Source: Promethearchaeia archaeon
Lineage (GTDB): Archaea; Asgardarchaeota; Lokiarchaeia; Sigyniarchaeales; SOKP01
DNA: 34,279 nt
Direction of reading: 5' to 3'
Assembly: GCA_029856235.1 (NCBI GenBank)
Contig: JAHQWP010000091.1
Span: 1 to 34,279, forward strand
The translations under genes and the position numbers were made by a program. Below the pieces are notes generated by a model. The model searched no databases. It saw only the letters and a list, made by a program, of their open reading frames with translations, and had not been told where the DNA came from. Below, one piece after another: positions 1 through 9,081 of this stretch; within the stretch, counting starts at the first letter, position 1, and each line of letters starts with the position of its first letter.

Positions 1-2
1 CC

Positions 3-167
3 TGGTTTGCGATTCATATAATTGTTGAAAAGGAGAAATTAACTGAAACTATAAGAGCATTGAGAGAAATTGGCGGAAGTGGAGTTGTGGTTAGTCCAAC
101 TTTATTTATTTTTGAAAAAGAACCTAAGCGCTATAAGAATTTACTGAAGAATTTGGAGGATAATTGA
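3..167 (+). CDS. hisG: ATP phosphoribosyltransferase HisG, C-terminal end (5' truncated by window)
   Basis: Frame 3 reads WFAIHIIVEKEKLTETIRALREIGGSGVVVSPTLFIFEKEPKRYKNLLKNLEDN*; HisG C-terminal-domain-like, directly followed by hisD with a TGATG overlap. Confidence 0.75.
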   Translation, partial: WFAIHIIVEKEKLTETIRALREIGGSGVVVSPTLFIFEKEPKRYKNLLKNLEDN

Positions 168-1489
168 TGATTCCAGTTTATTCTTTAAAGGAAGCAGAAA
201 AAACTATATTAATACGTAAATCGATTATCGATACCACCGCATCACCTCAAATAAACGAGCAGATCATCAAGATCTTTGGAAAGGCTTTAACTTTACAAGA
301 AGTTGTTAAGCGAATCATTAATGATGTTAGTAAAAAAGGTGATCTTGCACTTATTGAATGGACTAAGAAATTAGACAAAAACGATATCTCTAATTCAATT
401 GAAGTTAAAGTTGATAAAATGGAAGAGGCTCAAAATAGTATAGATCCAAAAATAAAGGAAGTTTTAATTAAAACTAGAAATAGAATTTTAGCCTTTCACA
501 GGAAACAACCTATTTCTTCTTGGACTACGAATGAATTAGGGGGAAGTTTAGGTCAAATAATAACTCCCATCCAAATTGTAGGATTTTATGTCCCGGGAGG
601 TTCTGCACCGCTTCCATCGACTGTTATTCATAGCGTTTGTCCGGCAATTGTAGCAGGTGTTGAAGAAATAGTAATTGTAAGTCCCCCTCCCATTTCTCCC
701 ATAATATTAGCTACTTGTAATTTAATGCGTGAGTTTAATGTAAAACTTAGAGTTTTTCAGATAGGAGGAGCCCAAGCAATTGCAGCTCTAGCGTTCGGAA
801 CAGAATCAGTTCCAAAGGTTAATAAAATCGTAGGACCCGGCAATATTTTTGTAACTTTAGCCAAGCGAGAAGTATTTGGGGTTGTAGGAATTGATGGTAT
901 CGCAGGTCCGACTGAAGCGGTTATTATAGCTGACCAGTCAGCAGATCCTGAATTAATCGCGTCTGATTTACTCGCTCAAGCCGAACACGATTTTTTATCT
1001 ATCCCAATTTTACTGACAACAAGTGCGGATCTAGCAAGTATGGTTAAAAATTCAATTGAAGAGCAATTACCAAAATTATCTCGTGCAGAAAGAGCTTTAT
1101 ACGCGATCGAAAATAATGGGGGAATTGTTTTGGTTGCTAACATTGAGGAGGCTATATCTGTGATTAATGAATTTGCCCCAGAACACTTATCTATTGTAAC
1201 TGAAAACCCACAAGAGGTTTTACCACAAATAAGAAACTCTGGAGGTGTTTTTTTAGGCGAATCTTCTTGTGAAGTAATGGGTGATTATATTGCTGGCCCC
1301 AGTCACGTAATGCCAACAGGTGGTGCCGCTAAATTTTCTTCACCATTATCGGTATTGGACTTCGTTAAAATTACCAGCCTTGTTGCTTTAGATAAGGAAA
1401 CCGTTAAAACCATAGCACCTATAGCGGAAGCATTAGCCCGCAATGAAAAACTTACCGCTCATTCAGAAGCTGCTAGGAGGAGAATTTAA
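167..1489 (+). CDS. hisD: Histidinol dehydrogenase
   Basis: GFYVPGGSAPLPSTV, VGPGNIFVTLAKREVFG, GIAGPTE, LLAQAEHD, AGPSHVMPTGG motifs; ATG at 167 overlaps the hisG TGA (track starts at an upstream TTG, 164). Confidence 0.96.
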   Translation: MIPVYSLKEAEKTILIRKSIIDTTASPQINEQIIKIFGKALTLQEVVKRIINDVSKKGDLALIEWTKKLDKNDISNSIEVKVDKMEEAQNSIDPKIKEVLIKTRNRILAFHRKQPISSWTTNELGGSLGQIITPIQIVGFYVPGGSAPLPSTVIHSVCPAIVAGVEEIVIVSPPPISPIILATCNLMREFNVKLRVFQIGGAQAIAALAFGTESVPKVNKIVGPGNIFVTLAKREVFGVVGIDGIAGPTEAVIIADQSADPELIASDLLAQAEHDFLSIPILLTTSADLASMVKNSIEEQLPKLSRAERALYAIENNGGIVLVANIEEAISVINEFAPEHLSIVTENPQEVLPQIRNSGGVFLGESSCEVMGDYIAGPSHVMPTGGAAKFSSPLSVLDFVKITSLVALDKETVKTIAPIAEALARNEKLTAHSEAARRRI

Positions 1490-2613
1490 TGCCAAAAATT
1501 AAAACTGTAGAGCATATCAGTTCAATAGAGTGTTATGACGGAGTTAAACCTTTAGATGCTATTGCAGTAGAATTAAATATCCCCGTTTCCAAAATAATTA
1601 AGCTTGATGGGAACGAAAATCCTTACGAGCCACTTCCGGAGGTGTTAGAAGCATTAAGCTCCCTCAAAAATATTGGTCAATATCCAGACCCATTATGCTT
1701 AAACTTAATAGAACTATTATCAAAAAAAGAAAATTTGGAAGCTAACAACTTTATGGTAAGTTCAGGATCTGATGAATTAATCGAATTGCTAATAAAAGCG
1801 TACGCAAATCCTTCAGACACAATTCTCTCTGTTTCTCCTACTTTTGGCATGATTTCATTTTTAGCTCAAGTACAAGGTATTAAAAACATATCAGTTTCCC
1901 AACAAATTGTTAAAAAAGAGTCGTTTGCTCGCTACGTACTCGACGAGGATCAATTTCTAGATGAAGCGAAACGGTCGAAAATCGCATTTATCGCTCGTCC
2001 AAATAACCCTGATGGAAATGTTGTATCAGATAAATTTGTTGAGCGCTTAGTATCTCTCCCTATTTTAGTTGTCATTGATGAAGCTTATATAGAATTCTCA
2101 AGTTTTCAAAGCCTTGCTAAATTAGTCCCTCAACACGAGAATCTTGTTGTTCTTCGAACATTTAGTAAAGCTTACGGTTTAGGAGGGTTACGAGTTGGAT
2201 ATGGTATTATGCCAAACGACATCCGAAAAGTCTTAGTATCAATTAAACAACCTTATAACGTTAATATTGCTGGACAAAGGGCGGCAATAGCAGCATTATC
2301 TAGCCCACTAGTAGATCAAAGAATAAAAGAAATGAAAAAAACAAGAGAGTGGTTCATCGATCAGCTTAAATTAGTTCAAAAACAATACAAAAACTTTTGG
2401 ATCCACCCGAGTGAAGCTTGCTATGTGCTACTCACCTTTGAATCTCCTGATATTCCGAAGAAACTTTATTCACATTTCTATTCTAAGGGCATTTTAGTGC
2501 GATATTATTCTTCAACAGATATGATTAATAACCTTAGGATTAGTATTGGGCTCCAAGAAAATATGGTAAAGGTTATTGCTGAACTCAAATTATTTTTAAA
2601 AGGAGGAAATTAA
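1489..2613 (+). CDS. hisC: Histidinol-phosphate aminotransferase
   Basis: KLDGNENPYEP, RPNNPDGN, DEAYIEFS, RTFSKAYGLGGLRVGYG; within his operon. Confidence 0.95.
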   Translation: MPKIKTVEHISSIECYDGVKPLDAIAVELNIPVSKIIKLDGNENPYEPLPEVLEALSSLKNIGQYPDPLCLNLIELLSKKENLEANNFMVSSGSDELIELLIKAYANPSDTILSVSPTFGMISFLAQVQGIKNISVSQQIVKKESFARYVLDEDQFLDEAKRSKIAFIARPNNPDGNVVSDKFVERLVSLPILVVIDEAYIEFSSFQSLAKLVPQHENLVVLRTFSKAYGLGGLRVGYGIMPNDIRKVLVSIKQPYNVNIAGQRAAIAALSSPLVDQRIKEMKKTREWFIDQLKLVQKQYKNFWIHPSEACYVLLTFESPDIPKKLYSHFYSKGILVRYYSSTDMINNLRISIGLQENMVKVIAELKLFLKGGN

Positions 2614-2614
2614 A

Positions 2615-3220
2615 ATGGACCGTCAATCAAACCAAGAAAGAAAAACAAAAGAATCTACAATTAACATCTTGCTTAACTTAGATGGCTCCGGAATTGCGAA
2701 GATAGATACAGGGATAGGTTTTTTCGATCACATGTTAAGTCACATCGCAGTTCATGGAATTTTTGACATTGAAGTGAAAGCTAATGGAGATTTACACGTC
2801 GACACTCATCATACCATTGAAGATGTAGGGATAGTGTTAGGAAACGCTTTTAAGGAAGCAATTGGAGATAAAGTAGGTATAAGACGCATTGGATACTCTT
2901 ATGTTCCAATGGATGAAGCTTTAGCATTAGTCGTAGTTGATTTTTCTAATCGCCCTTATTCACTTATTGATATACCGTGGACGGGTAAATATTTTGGGAA
3001 AAATCAAGACGAATTGATTCCTCTTACTTTAATAGAGCACTTTTTACAAACTTTTGCTATTAATGCAAGCATAACTCTACACGTGAAAGTGCTTTCTGGG
3101 AAAGACGATCATCACATAGCAGAGTCAGTTTTTAAGGCCCTTGGATGCTCACTTGATAAAGCATCTCGATTGGATTCTAAGCGAAAAGGTATTGTCCCAT
3201 CAACTAAGGGAGTATTATGA
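2615..3220 (+). CDS. hisB: Imidazoleglycerol-phosphate dehydratase
   Basis: GIGFFDHMLSHIAVHG, DTHHTIEDVGIVLG, GKDDHHIAESVFKALG. Confidence 0.96.
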   Translation: MDRQSNQERKTKESTINILLNLDGSGIAKIDTGIGFFDHMLSHIAVHGIFDIEVKANGDLHVDTHHTIEDVGIVLGNAFKEAIGDKVGIRRIGYSYVPMDEALALVVVDFSNRPYSLIDIPWTGKYFGKNQDELIPLTLIEHFLQTFAINASITLHVKVLSGKDDHHIAESVFKALGCSLDKASRLDSKRKGIVPSTKGVL

Positions 3221-3260
3221 GTAAACTACACAAATAGGCAATAAGTCTAAGGAACTAATT

Positions 3261-3869
3261 ATGATTACAATAGTTGATTATGGGGTTGGGAACTTAAGAT
3301 CAGTTCAACGAGCAATTCAAAGGTATTATAAGGAAGTAATAATATCTAACGAAGAAGAACAAATAACAAAAGCAAAGGGTATTGTGTTACCTGGTGTGGG
3401 AGCGTTTGGAGATGCTGTCGAAGAACTGAAGCGAAAAGGCTTATTTGAATTACTAAAACAGGTTATCCCGACTAAACCAACCTTAGGAATATGTTTAGGG
3501 ATGCAATTATTACTTAATAAATCAGAGGAAAGTCCCGGAGTTGAAGGTCTAGGAATCGTTCCCGGAGATGTGAGGAAGCTTGAACTCACAGAATCAATTC
3601 GAGTTCCGCACACGGGATGGAATCGTGTAACTGGAATCAAAGAACCGTATTTTTCGGGATTTGCTTATTTCAACCATACATATTATTGTGATGTTGCGGA
3701 CAAAAATATTGTAACTGCCTTTTCTTTACATGGTATAAGATTTTGCGTTATTTTTACTTATGAAAAAATACTAGCATTACAGTTTCATCCAGAAAAGAGT
3801 AAGATTTTAGGAGAAAATATATTGAAATATTGGGTAAGATCACTTAAAAATCAGGTGAATAAAAAATAA
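3261..3869 (+). CDS. hisH: Imidazole glycerol phosphate synthase glutaminase subunit
   Basis: [38 protein letters not shown]. Confidence 0.95.
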   Translation: MITIVDYGVGNLRSVQRAIQRYYKEVIISNEEEQITKAKGIVLPGVGAFGDAVEELKRKGLFELLKQVIPTKPTLGICLGMQLLLNKSEESPGVEGLGIVPGDVRKLELTESIRVPHTGWNRVTGIKEPYFSGFAYFNHTYYCDVADKNIVTAFSLHGIRFCVIFTYEKILALQFHPEKSKILGENILKYWVRSLKNQVNKK

Positions 3870-5368
3870 AAACACTTATTCCAGCAATGGATATTAGAGA
3901 AGGAAAGGTTATAAGGCTTACGCAAGGTGATTTTTCCAAGCAGATTACATATTCTAATGATCCCATAGCCATTCTAAGACAATTTATAGAAGCTGGAGCT
4001 TTGTGGATTCATGTGGTTAATTTGGATGGAGCTTTAACAGGAGATTTTCGTGAGAATCTTTCCTATCCCGTTATATTGAATCTTGTTACACTTTCAAAAC
4101 AGGCGGGAGTAAAAATTCAAATTGGTGGAGGAATCAGGAACATTGAAATCGTTAAGTTACTGATAGATAAAGGTGTTGACAGAATAATACTAGGTACCAT
4201 CGCGTTGGATGATGAAAAGCTTCTTAACATCTTAGCGAAACAAGATAAAAACAGAATTGCCATCGCTTTAGATGTTTATAATAGAAAGATACGTATTAAG
4301 GGTTGGCGATTAGATTCCAATTTAGATATTTTTACCGTTTTATTTAAAATGGAAAATTTAGGAATCCGCAATTTTATCGTTACAGATATAATGAAAGATG
4401 GTACTTCGAAGGGTCTAAATACTAATCTGTTTTTAGAATTAATAGAGAATAAAAAACCAGACACTAGAATCATTGCATCAGGGGGAGTTTCAAACATGAA
4501 CGATGTTAAAAATGCGTTACAGTATGCTGATGGCGTAATTGTTGGAAAAGCTTTATATAACGGGAACATCTCTCTAACAGCTTTAGGCACATTCCTGGAT
4601 GATCTTTATACTTCAAGACTTATAAAAAGGATAATCCCTTGCCTAGATGTAAAAAATGGGAGAGTTGTTAAAGGAGTAAAATTCAAAAATTTACGAGATA
4701 GTGGAGATCCTGTTGAGTTAGCTCGATTTTATAACGATAATGGAGCGGATGAATTAGTTTTCTTAGACATCTCAGCAACTCTAGAAGGACGCAAGAGTAT
4801 GCTTAATACAATTCGATCAGTAGCAGAAGAAATCTTCATTCCTTTAACTGTCGGTGGTGGAATAAAAACTATTGAGGATATGACTGAAATAATCAAAGCG
4901 GGTGCTGAGAAAGTTAGTATAAACTCAGCAGCTATAAATGATCCAAACCTAATAACTAAAGGTGCGAAAAAATTTGGCTCTCAATGTATAGTTGTAGCAA
5001 TCGACGCTAAAAAAAAAGGTGAATCGTGGGAAGTTTATTCTCGTAGTGGTACAGAACCTACAGGACTGGATGTATTAGAATGGGTAAAAACGGTTGTAGA
5101 TAAAGGAGCGGGAGAGCTCTTAGTTACTAGCATGGATAGAGATGGTACAAATTCAGGATATGATCTTGATTTAACTCGAGCGATTACCGACATTGTTTCT
5201 GTTCCCGTGATCGCATCAGGGGGTGCTGGAAATAAAGAGCACTTTCTAGAGGCTATCAATAACGGCGCTGAAGCAGTATTGGCTGCTTCCTTATTTCATT
5301 TTAACATTCTGAAAATCCCTGACTTAAAGGAATATTTGAACACCCACGACGTTCTAGTAAGAATTTAG
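3866..5368 (+). CDS. hisAF: Fused HisA-HisF: phosphoribosylformimino-AICAR-P isomerase / IGP synthase cyclase subunit
   Basis: Residues ~1-240 HisA-like ([35 protein letters not shown]), then HisF with no linker ([66 protein letters not shown]). Track start is ATG 3887; homology suggests an ATA start at 3866. Confidence 0.92.
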   Translation: MKTLIPAMDIREGKVIRLTQGDFSKQITYSNDPIAILRQFIEAGALWIHVVNLDGALTGDFRENLSYPVILNLVTLSKQAGVKIQIGGGIRNIEIVKLLIDKGVDRIILGTIALDDEKLLNILAKQDKNRIAIALDVYNRKIRIKGWRLDSNLDIFTVLFKMENLGIRNFIVTDIMKDGTSKGLNTNLFLELIENKKPDTRIIASGGVSNMNDVKNALQYADGVIVGKALYNGNISLTALGTFLDDLYTSRLIKRIIPCLDVKNGRVVKGVKFKNLRDSGDPVELARFYNDNGADELVFLDISATLEGRKSMLNTIRSVAEEIFIPLTVGGGIKTIEDMTEIIKAGAEKVSINSAAINDPNLITKGAKKFGSQCIVVAIDAKKKGESWEVYSRSGTEPTGLDVLEWVKTVVDKGAGELLVTSMDRDGTNSGYDLDLTRAITDIVSVPVIASGGAGNKEHFLEAINNGAEAVLAASLFHFNILKIPDLKEYLNTHDVLVRI

Positions 5369-5415
5369 TTGTAATTATCATAAAGACAAGAAAAAGGTTA
5401 AGAAAGTTATAATAA

Positions 5416-6123
5416 TTACTGATTTACTCCTATAAACAAACCTCTCTCTTTCATCAAACCGTCTTTTAGGTATTCCGATTTAAAATTAGCTTTTTCCATA
5501 ATCTCGAGAGTTTTATCGTGCTCAAATAAACCTAATTCGTGTATATCGACAAAATGTTTGATATATCCATTTTTTTCAGCAATTAAGTAATGCATTTCCA
5601 TTATAGATAAGTCTCCTTCTACCTTTGTCGAGTTAAGTCTCGCAATTTTGACATCTTCCCCGTCGTACGTAGTCATTCCAGGTACTCCAACCCAGAACGC
5701 AGATTTTGTAAACCATGGTTCCACAATTAGCACACCCCCCTTTTTCAAATGATTTGTAAAGTTCATGAGGGTTTTTTCTAAATTATCGTAAGTTTTTACG
5801 TAACCAATGGAGCTAAATAAGCATAAGATCACATCAAATTCTATGTTTAGATCGAAATCTACCATATCACCTTGTTTGAAACTCACACCTTCAACTTTAG
5901 TTTTAGCAACTTCTACCATTTCTTTGTTGATATCGATACCCGTACAAGCAAATTCGTCTCTAAAGTATTTTATATGCATTCCTGTCCCGCATCCTACATC
6001 AAGGAGATTATTTCCATCCGAAGTTTTATATTTCTTTATTAAGTTTTGAATTGTTTCAGCTTCTGCCTTATAATCCTTCCAATGGTAAATTAAATCGTAA
6101 TATTTAGCCAATTCTTTATACAT
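5416..6123 (-). CDS. Class I SAM-dependent methyltransferase (DesVI-like amine N-methyltransferase-like)
   Basis: LLDVGCGTGMHIKYF, GDMVDFDL, and a GGVLIVEPWFTKSAF segment resembling DesVI-type enzymes. Confidence 0.8.
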   Translation of the reverse strand: MYKELAKYYDLIYHWKDYKAEAETIQNLIKKYKTSDGNNLLDVGCGTGMHIKYFRDEFACTGIDINKEMVEVAKTKVEGVSFKQGDMVDFDLNIEFDVILCLFSSIGYVKTYDNLEKTLMNFTNHLKKGGVLIVEPWFTKSAFWVGVPGMTTYDGEDVKIARLNSTKVEGDLSIMEMHYLIAEKNGYIKHFVDIHELGLFEHDKTLEIMEKANFKSEYLKDGLMKERGLFIGVNQ

Positions 6124-6149
6124 AAGTTAAATCCTTTGATTTTTATTGT

Positions 6150-6989
6150 TTATTTTCTTAAACCTAATATTTTCCTTGCTTCGTAAGAAGAAGCAATTTC
6201 TCTTTCTAGTCCCATTGAAATCTCAACTACTTTTTCCACTAATTGACTATTAGATTCTGCTAATACTCCCTTAGAGAGGTATAAATTGTCTTCAAATCCT
6301 ACTCGAGCATGACCCCCTAGCTTGATTGATAACGTAACCATAGGAAACTCATGTTTTCCTATAGCACCGACACAGTAAGTTGATCCTTGAGGAATACTAT
6401 TTACTAAAAAACGCAAGTCGCGTTCTGTAGCGTTGATTCCACCAATTACTCCTAACATAAAGTTGAAGTGCATTGGTTCTTTTATGTATCCTTTCTTGTG
6501 AAGTCTTAATGTCATATCGATCATTCCTTTATCAAAGCATTCGAGTTCTGGTTTGACTCCACGGGAATTCATTTCTTTTGCAAAAGATATTATTGTATTT
6601 TCTGTATTAACAAAAATATCGTCACCACCACCAAAATTCATCGTTCCCATATCTAACGTGGCCATTTCGGGTTGTGGATTGGTGAATATTGGTTGTATTC
6701 TCTCTTCATTACTCATTCCTATGGCACCCCCAGTCGATGGAAGAATGATAACATCGGGAATTCGTTTTCTAATTTCATCAACACAAGCTTGAAAACGTTT
6801 TAAATCTTGTGTGGGAGTGCCGTCATCATCTCTTACATGTAAATGGATAATGCTTGCTCCAGCTAAAAAAGACTTTTCTGCTTCGATACCTATTTCTCTA
6901 ACGCTATATGGGATGTTTGGATTATTCTCTTTTGTTACTTCGGCGCCACATATTGCAGCAGTTATAATTAATTTTTCCATATACATCAT
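6150..6989 (-). CDS. kce: BKACE family / 3-keto-5-aminohexanoate cleavage enzyme
   Basis: MEKLIITAAICGAEVTKENNPNIPYSVREIG, SIIHLHVRDDDGTPTQD, ILPSTGGAIGMSNEERIQPI; directly after kal. Start placed at MMYMEKL; the track start at 7034 overlaps kal. Confidence 0.85.
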   Translation of the reverse strand: MMYMEKLIITAAICGAEVTKENNPNIPYSVREIGIEAEKSFLAGASIIHLHVRDDDGTPTQDLKRFQACVDEIRKRIPDVIILPSTGGAIGMSNEERIQPIFTNPQPEMATLDMGTMNFGGGDDIFVNTENTIISFAKEMNSRGVKPELECFDKGMIDMTLRLHKKGYIKEPMHFNFMLGVIGGINATERDLRFLVNSIPQGSTYCVGAIGKHEFPMVTLSIKLGGHARVGFEDNLYLSKGVLAESNSQLVEKVVEISMGLEREIASSYEARKILGLRK

Positions 6990-6990
6990 A

Positions 6991-7374
6991 TTACTTTTTT
7001 CTTTGTTTCTCTCTTGGAACAACACAAGTTCCACTTGCTTTGCATACTACAATAGGTTCTTTTAAGAAATCGGCAGCAGAATCATTTATCTCTGGTTTTA
7101 ATGTAATATCTTTTCTTGCCTCAAAAATCATCTTTCTTGAAGTGTTACCTATTTCAATAATTTTTCCTTCAGCTTCAATATAATCACCAGCATAAACGGG
7201 AGCTAAAAATTCAATGCTGTCATAAGCCCGAAATAAGCCCTCATCTCCATCGTTTTTAATTAATAACTCAGTAGCAACATCTCCAAACAATTCTAATATT
7301 TTAGCACCATCAACTAAATTTCCACCATAATGAGCATCGTTTAAACTCATCCTTACTCTAATTAATGATTTCAT
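6991..7374 (-). CDS. kal: 3-aminobutyryl-CoA ammonia-lyase (hotdog-fold Kal)
   Basis: [67 protein letters not shown]; small hotdog protein adjacent to kce. Confidence 0.8.
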   Translation of the reverse strand: MKSLIRVRMSLNDAHYGGNLVDGAKILELFGDVATELLIKNDGDEGLFRAYDSIEFLAPVYAGDYIEAEGKIIEIGNTSRKMIFEARKDITLKPEINDSAADFLKEPIVVCKASGTCVVPREKQRKK

Positions 7375-7677
7375 ACTAGTTCATTCCGTTTATTTTTTTT
7401 TCTTAAGACAAAATTATAATCTAATTTCAATATTATCTTATGAAATTAAAAATTTCTTTTATTTTCAGTGTTTTATTATTCTTCAAAAATTTTTGGTTTT
7501 AATGGAAAATTGATTTGAAAGACAAATGTGTTTTTTATCTCATTTATAATATCTAATGACAACTAATTAATTCGTTTTTTATTTAAAAAGGGGATATGAA
7601 ATAAAGTTATATTACATAAAACAAGCTTTTTTCTATTCAAAATAGTATTAGAAAAATAAGAAATTTATGAAACAGAG

Positions 7678-7860
7678 TTGATGATAATACCTAAATTAAA
7701 ATGTGATATTTGTGGAAATGAAACAGATGTGCCGGTTTGTTGCGAACAATCTATGATGGTGAATGATAATTATTTGTTGTGTTGCTGTAAGTCAGAAGAG
7801 TGTGGTTATCAACCAATTCCAGAGTGTTGCGGTCAAAAAATGAATTACATAGGATCTTGA
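7678..7860 (+). CDS. Cysteine-rich small protein, probable metal-binding ribbon
   Basis: CDICGNE, PVCCEQSMM, LLCCCKSEECG, PECCGQKM in 60 aa. Confidence 0.6.
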   Translation: MMIIPKLKCDICGNETDVPVCCEQSMMVNDNYLLCCCKSEECGYQPIPECCGQKMNYIGS

Positions 7861-7972
7861 ACTATAAAAAATAACAAAATAAAATAACAAAAATTAATTT
7901 TTATATTATCACGTAAATTTATTATTAAATAGTTCAAATCTTAAACTAAACTTCAATAAAAGAGAGATAAAA

Positions 7973-9031
7973 ATGGAAATATCTTCTCAAGTTTTATTTA
8001 AATGTGGTCAACTGAATTATCACACATTCCGAATTCCTTCACTCATATCACTTCCTGAGGATATTTTGATTGCTATCGTTGAAGGAAGGAAGTACGACCA
8101 AGAAGATCATGGAGATATTCAGTTAATTATGCGCAAGAGTAGTGATGGTGGACTAAATTGGTCCTCTCCAGTTACTTTACTCCATTATCAATCACAACTT
8201 ATGCTAAAGAATCGCATTTCAAAGGAATTTGAAATCATTTCTAATTATGGAGATATAACTTGTGGTAATCCTTGTACTGTTTATGATAAAGCAACTCAAA
8301 GACTTTGGTTATCTTATACTTTGGATAATTCATCAATGTGGTTAGTTTATAGTGATGATTTTGGTGATTCCTGGAGCAAACCAAGAAATATATCAGAAGA
8401 GGTTTTTGGAACTGATTATAAAAATTGGAGCCATATGGCATCGGGACCAGGACATGGAATTCAACTAAAAAACGGTCGTTTAATAATCCCTTGTGACCAT
8501 CATATTTACGAAAGGAGTCGTGGTTATTATTCAATGTTGGTTGTTAGTGATGATCATGGAAGGACATGGGAAATGGGCGCATTTTCTGATACTCGTCTTG
8601 ATGAATGTGAAGTTTGTGAATTACAAAAGGGAAAATTATATTGGAATATGCGTAGTTACCGTAAGAAATACTGTCGAGTAGTTGCATACTCTAAAAATTA
8701 TGGAGATGATTTTGAAGATTTTATTGATGATTTTGAGTTAATTGAACCAGTATGTCAAGCGTCAGTCTTGAGATATGACTACAAGGATTATGAAAATCAA
8801 AACGTAGTTCTGTTTTCTAATCCCGCGAGTAAAACTCGGGATCACATGACAGTTAAAATCAGTTACGATGGTGCAAAAACATGGGAAAAATCTATCTTAT
8901 TATATGAAGGGCCATCTGCATATTCAGATTTGGCTTATAATCAGAAAGGCAAAGTTTGCATATTATATGAACGAGGAAAAGATAATCCATATGAGTCTAT
9001 TGTTTTTTCTACTTTAAAAATATTTGAATAA
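7973..9031 (+). CDS. Sialidase/neuraminidase-like six-bladed propeller (BNR/Asp-box)
   Basis: FRIPSL motif plus Asp-boxes SSDGGLNWS, SDDFGDSWS, SDDHGRTWE, SYDGAKTWE; no signal peptide visible. Confidence 0.85.
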   Translation: MEISSQVLFKCGQLNYHTFRIPSLISLPEDILIAIVEGRKYDQEDHGDIQLIMRKSSDGGLNWSSPVTLLHYQSQLMLKNRISKEFEIISNYGDITCGNPCTVYDKATQRLWLSYTLDNSSMWLVYSDDFGDSWSKPRNISEEVFGTDYKNWSHMASGPGHGIQLKNGRLIIPCDHHIYERSRGYYSMLVVSDDHGRTWEMGAFSDTRLDECEVCELQKGKLYWNMRSYRKKYCRVVAYSKNYGDDFEDFIDDFELIEPVCQASVLRYDYKDYENQNVVLFSNPASKTRDHMTVKISYDGAKTWEKSILLYEGPSAYSDLAYNQKGKVCILYERGKDNPYESIVFSTLKIFE

Positions 9032-9081
9032 AAAAAAATAGGAATTTTTCCATGAAAAACACGGAAAACTAGTGAATTATA

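Noticed and set aside
4560-4640. HisA-HisF join as an assembly artefact
   Set aside because: The frame is continuous with HisA C-terminal helix-like sequence leading straight into the HisF first strand; no stop or duplicated sequence. Raw reads would settle it.
3326-5259. Antisense ORFs in the his operon (3326-3640, 4276-4590, 5035-5259, all minus)
   Set aside because: They lie opposite well-conserved his genes and their translations are low-complexity with no recognisable domain; shadow ORFs.
8241-8681. ORFs overlapping the sialidase
   Set aside because: Contained in a conserved Asp-box propeller reading frame.
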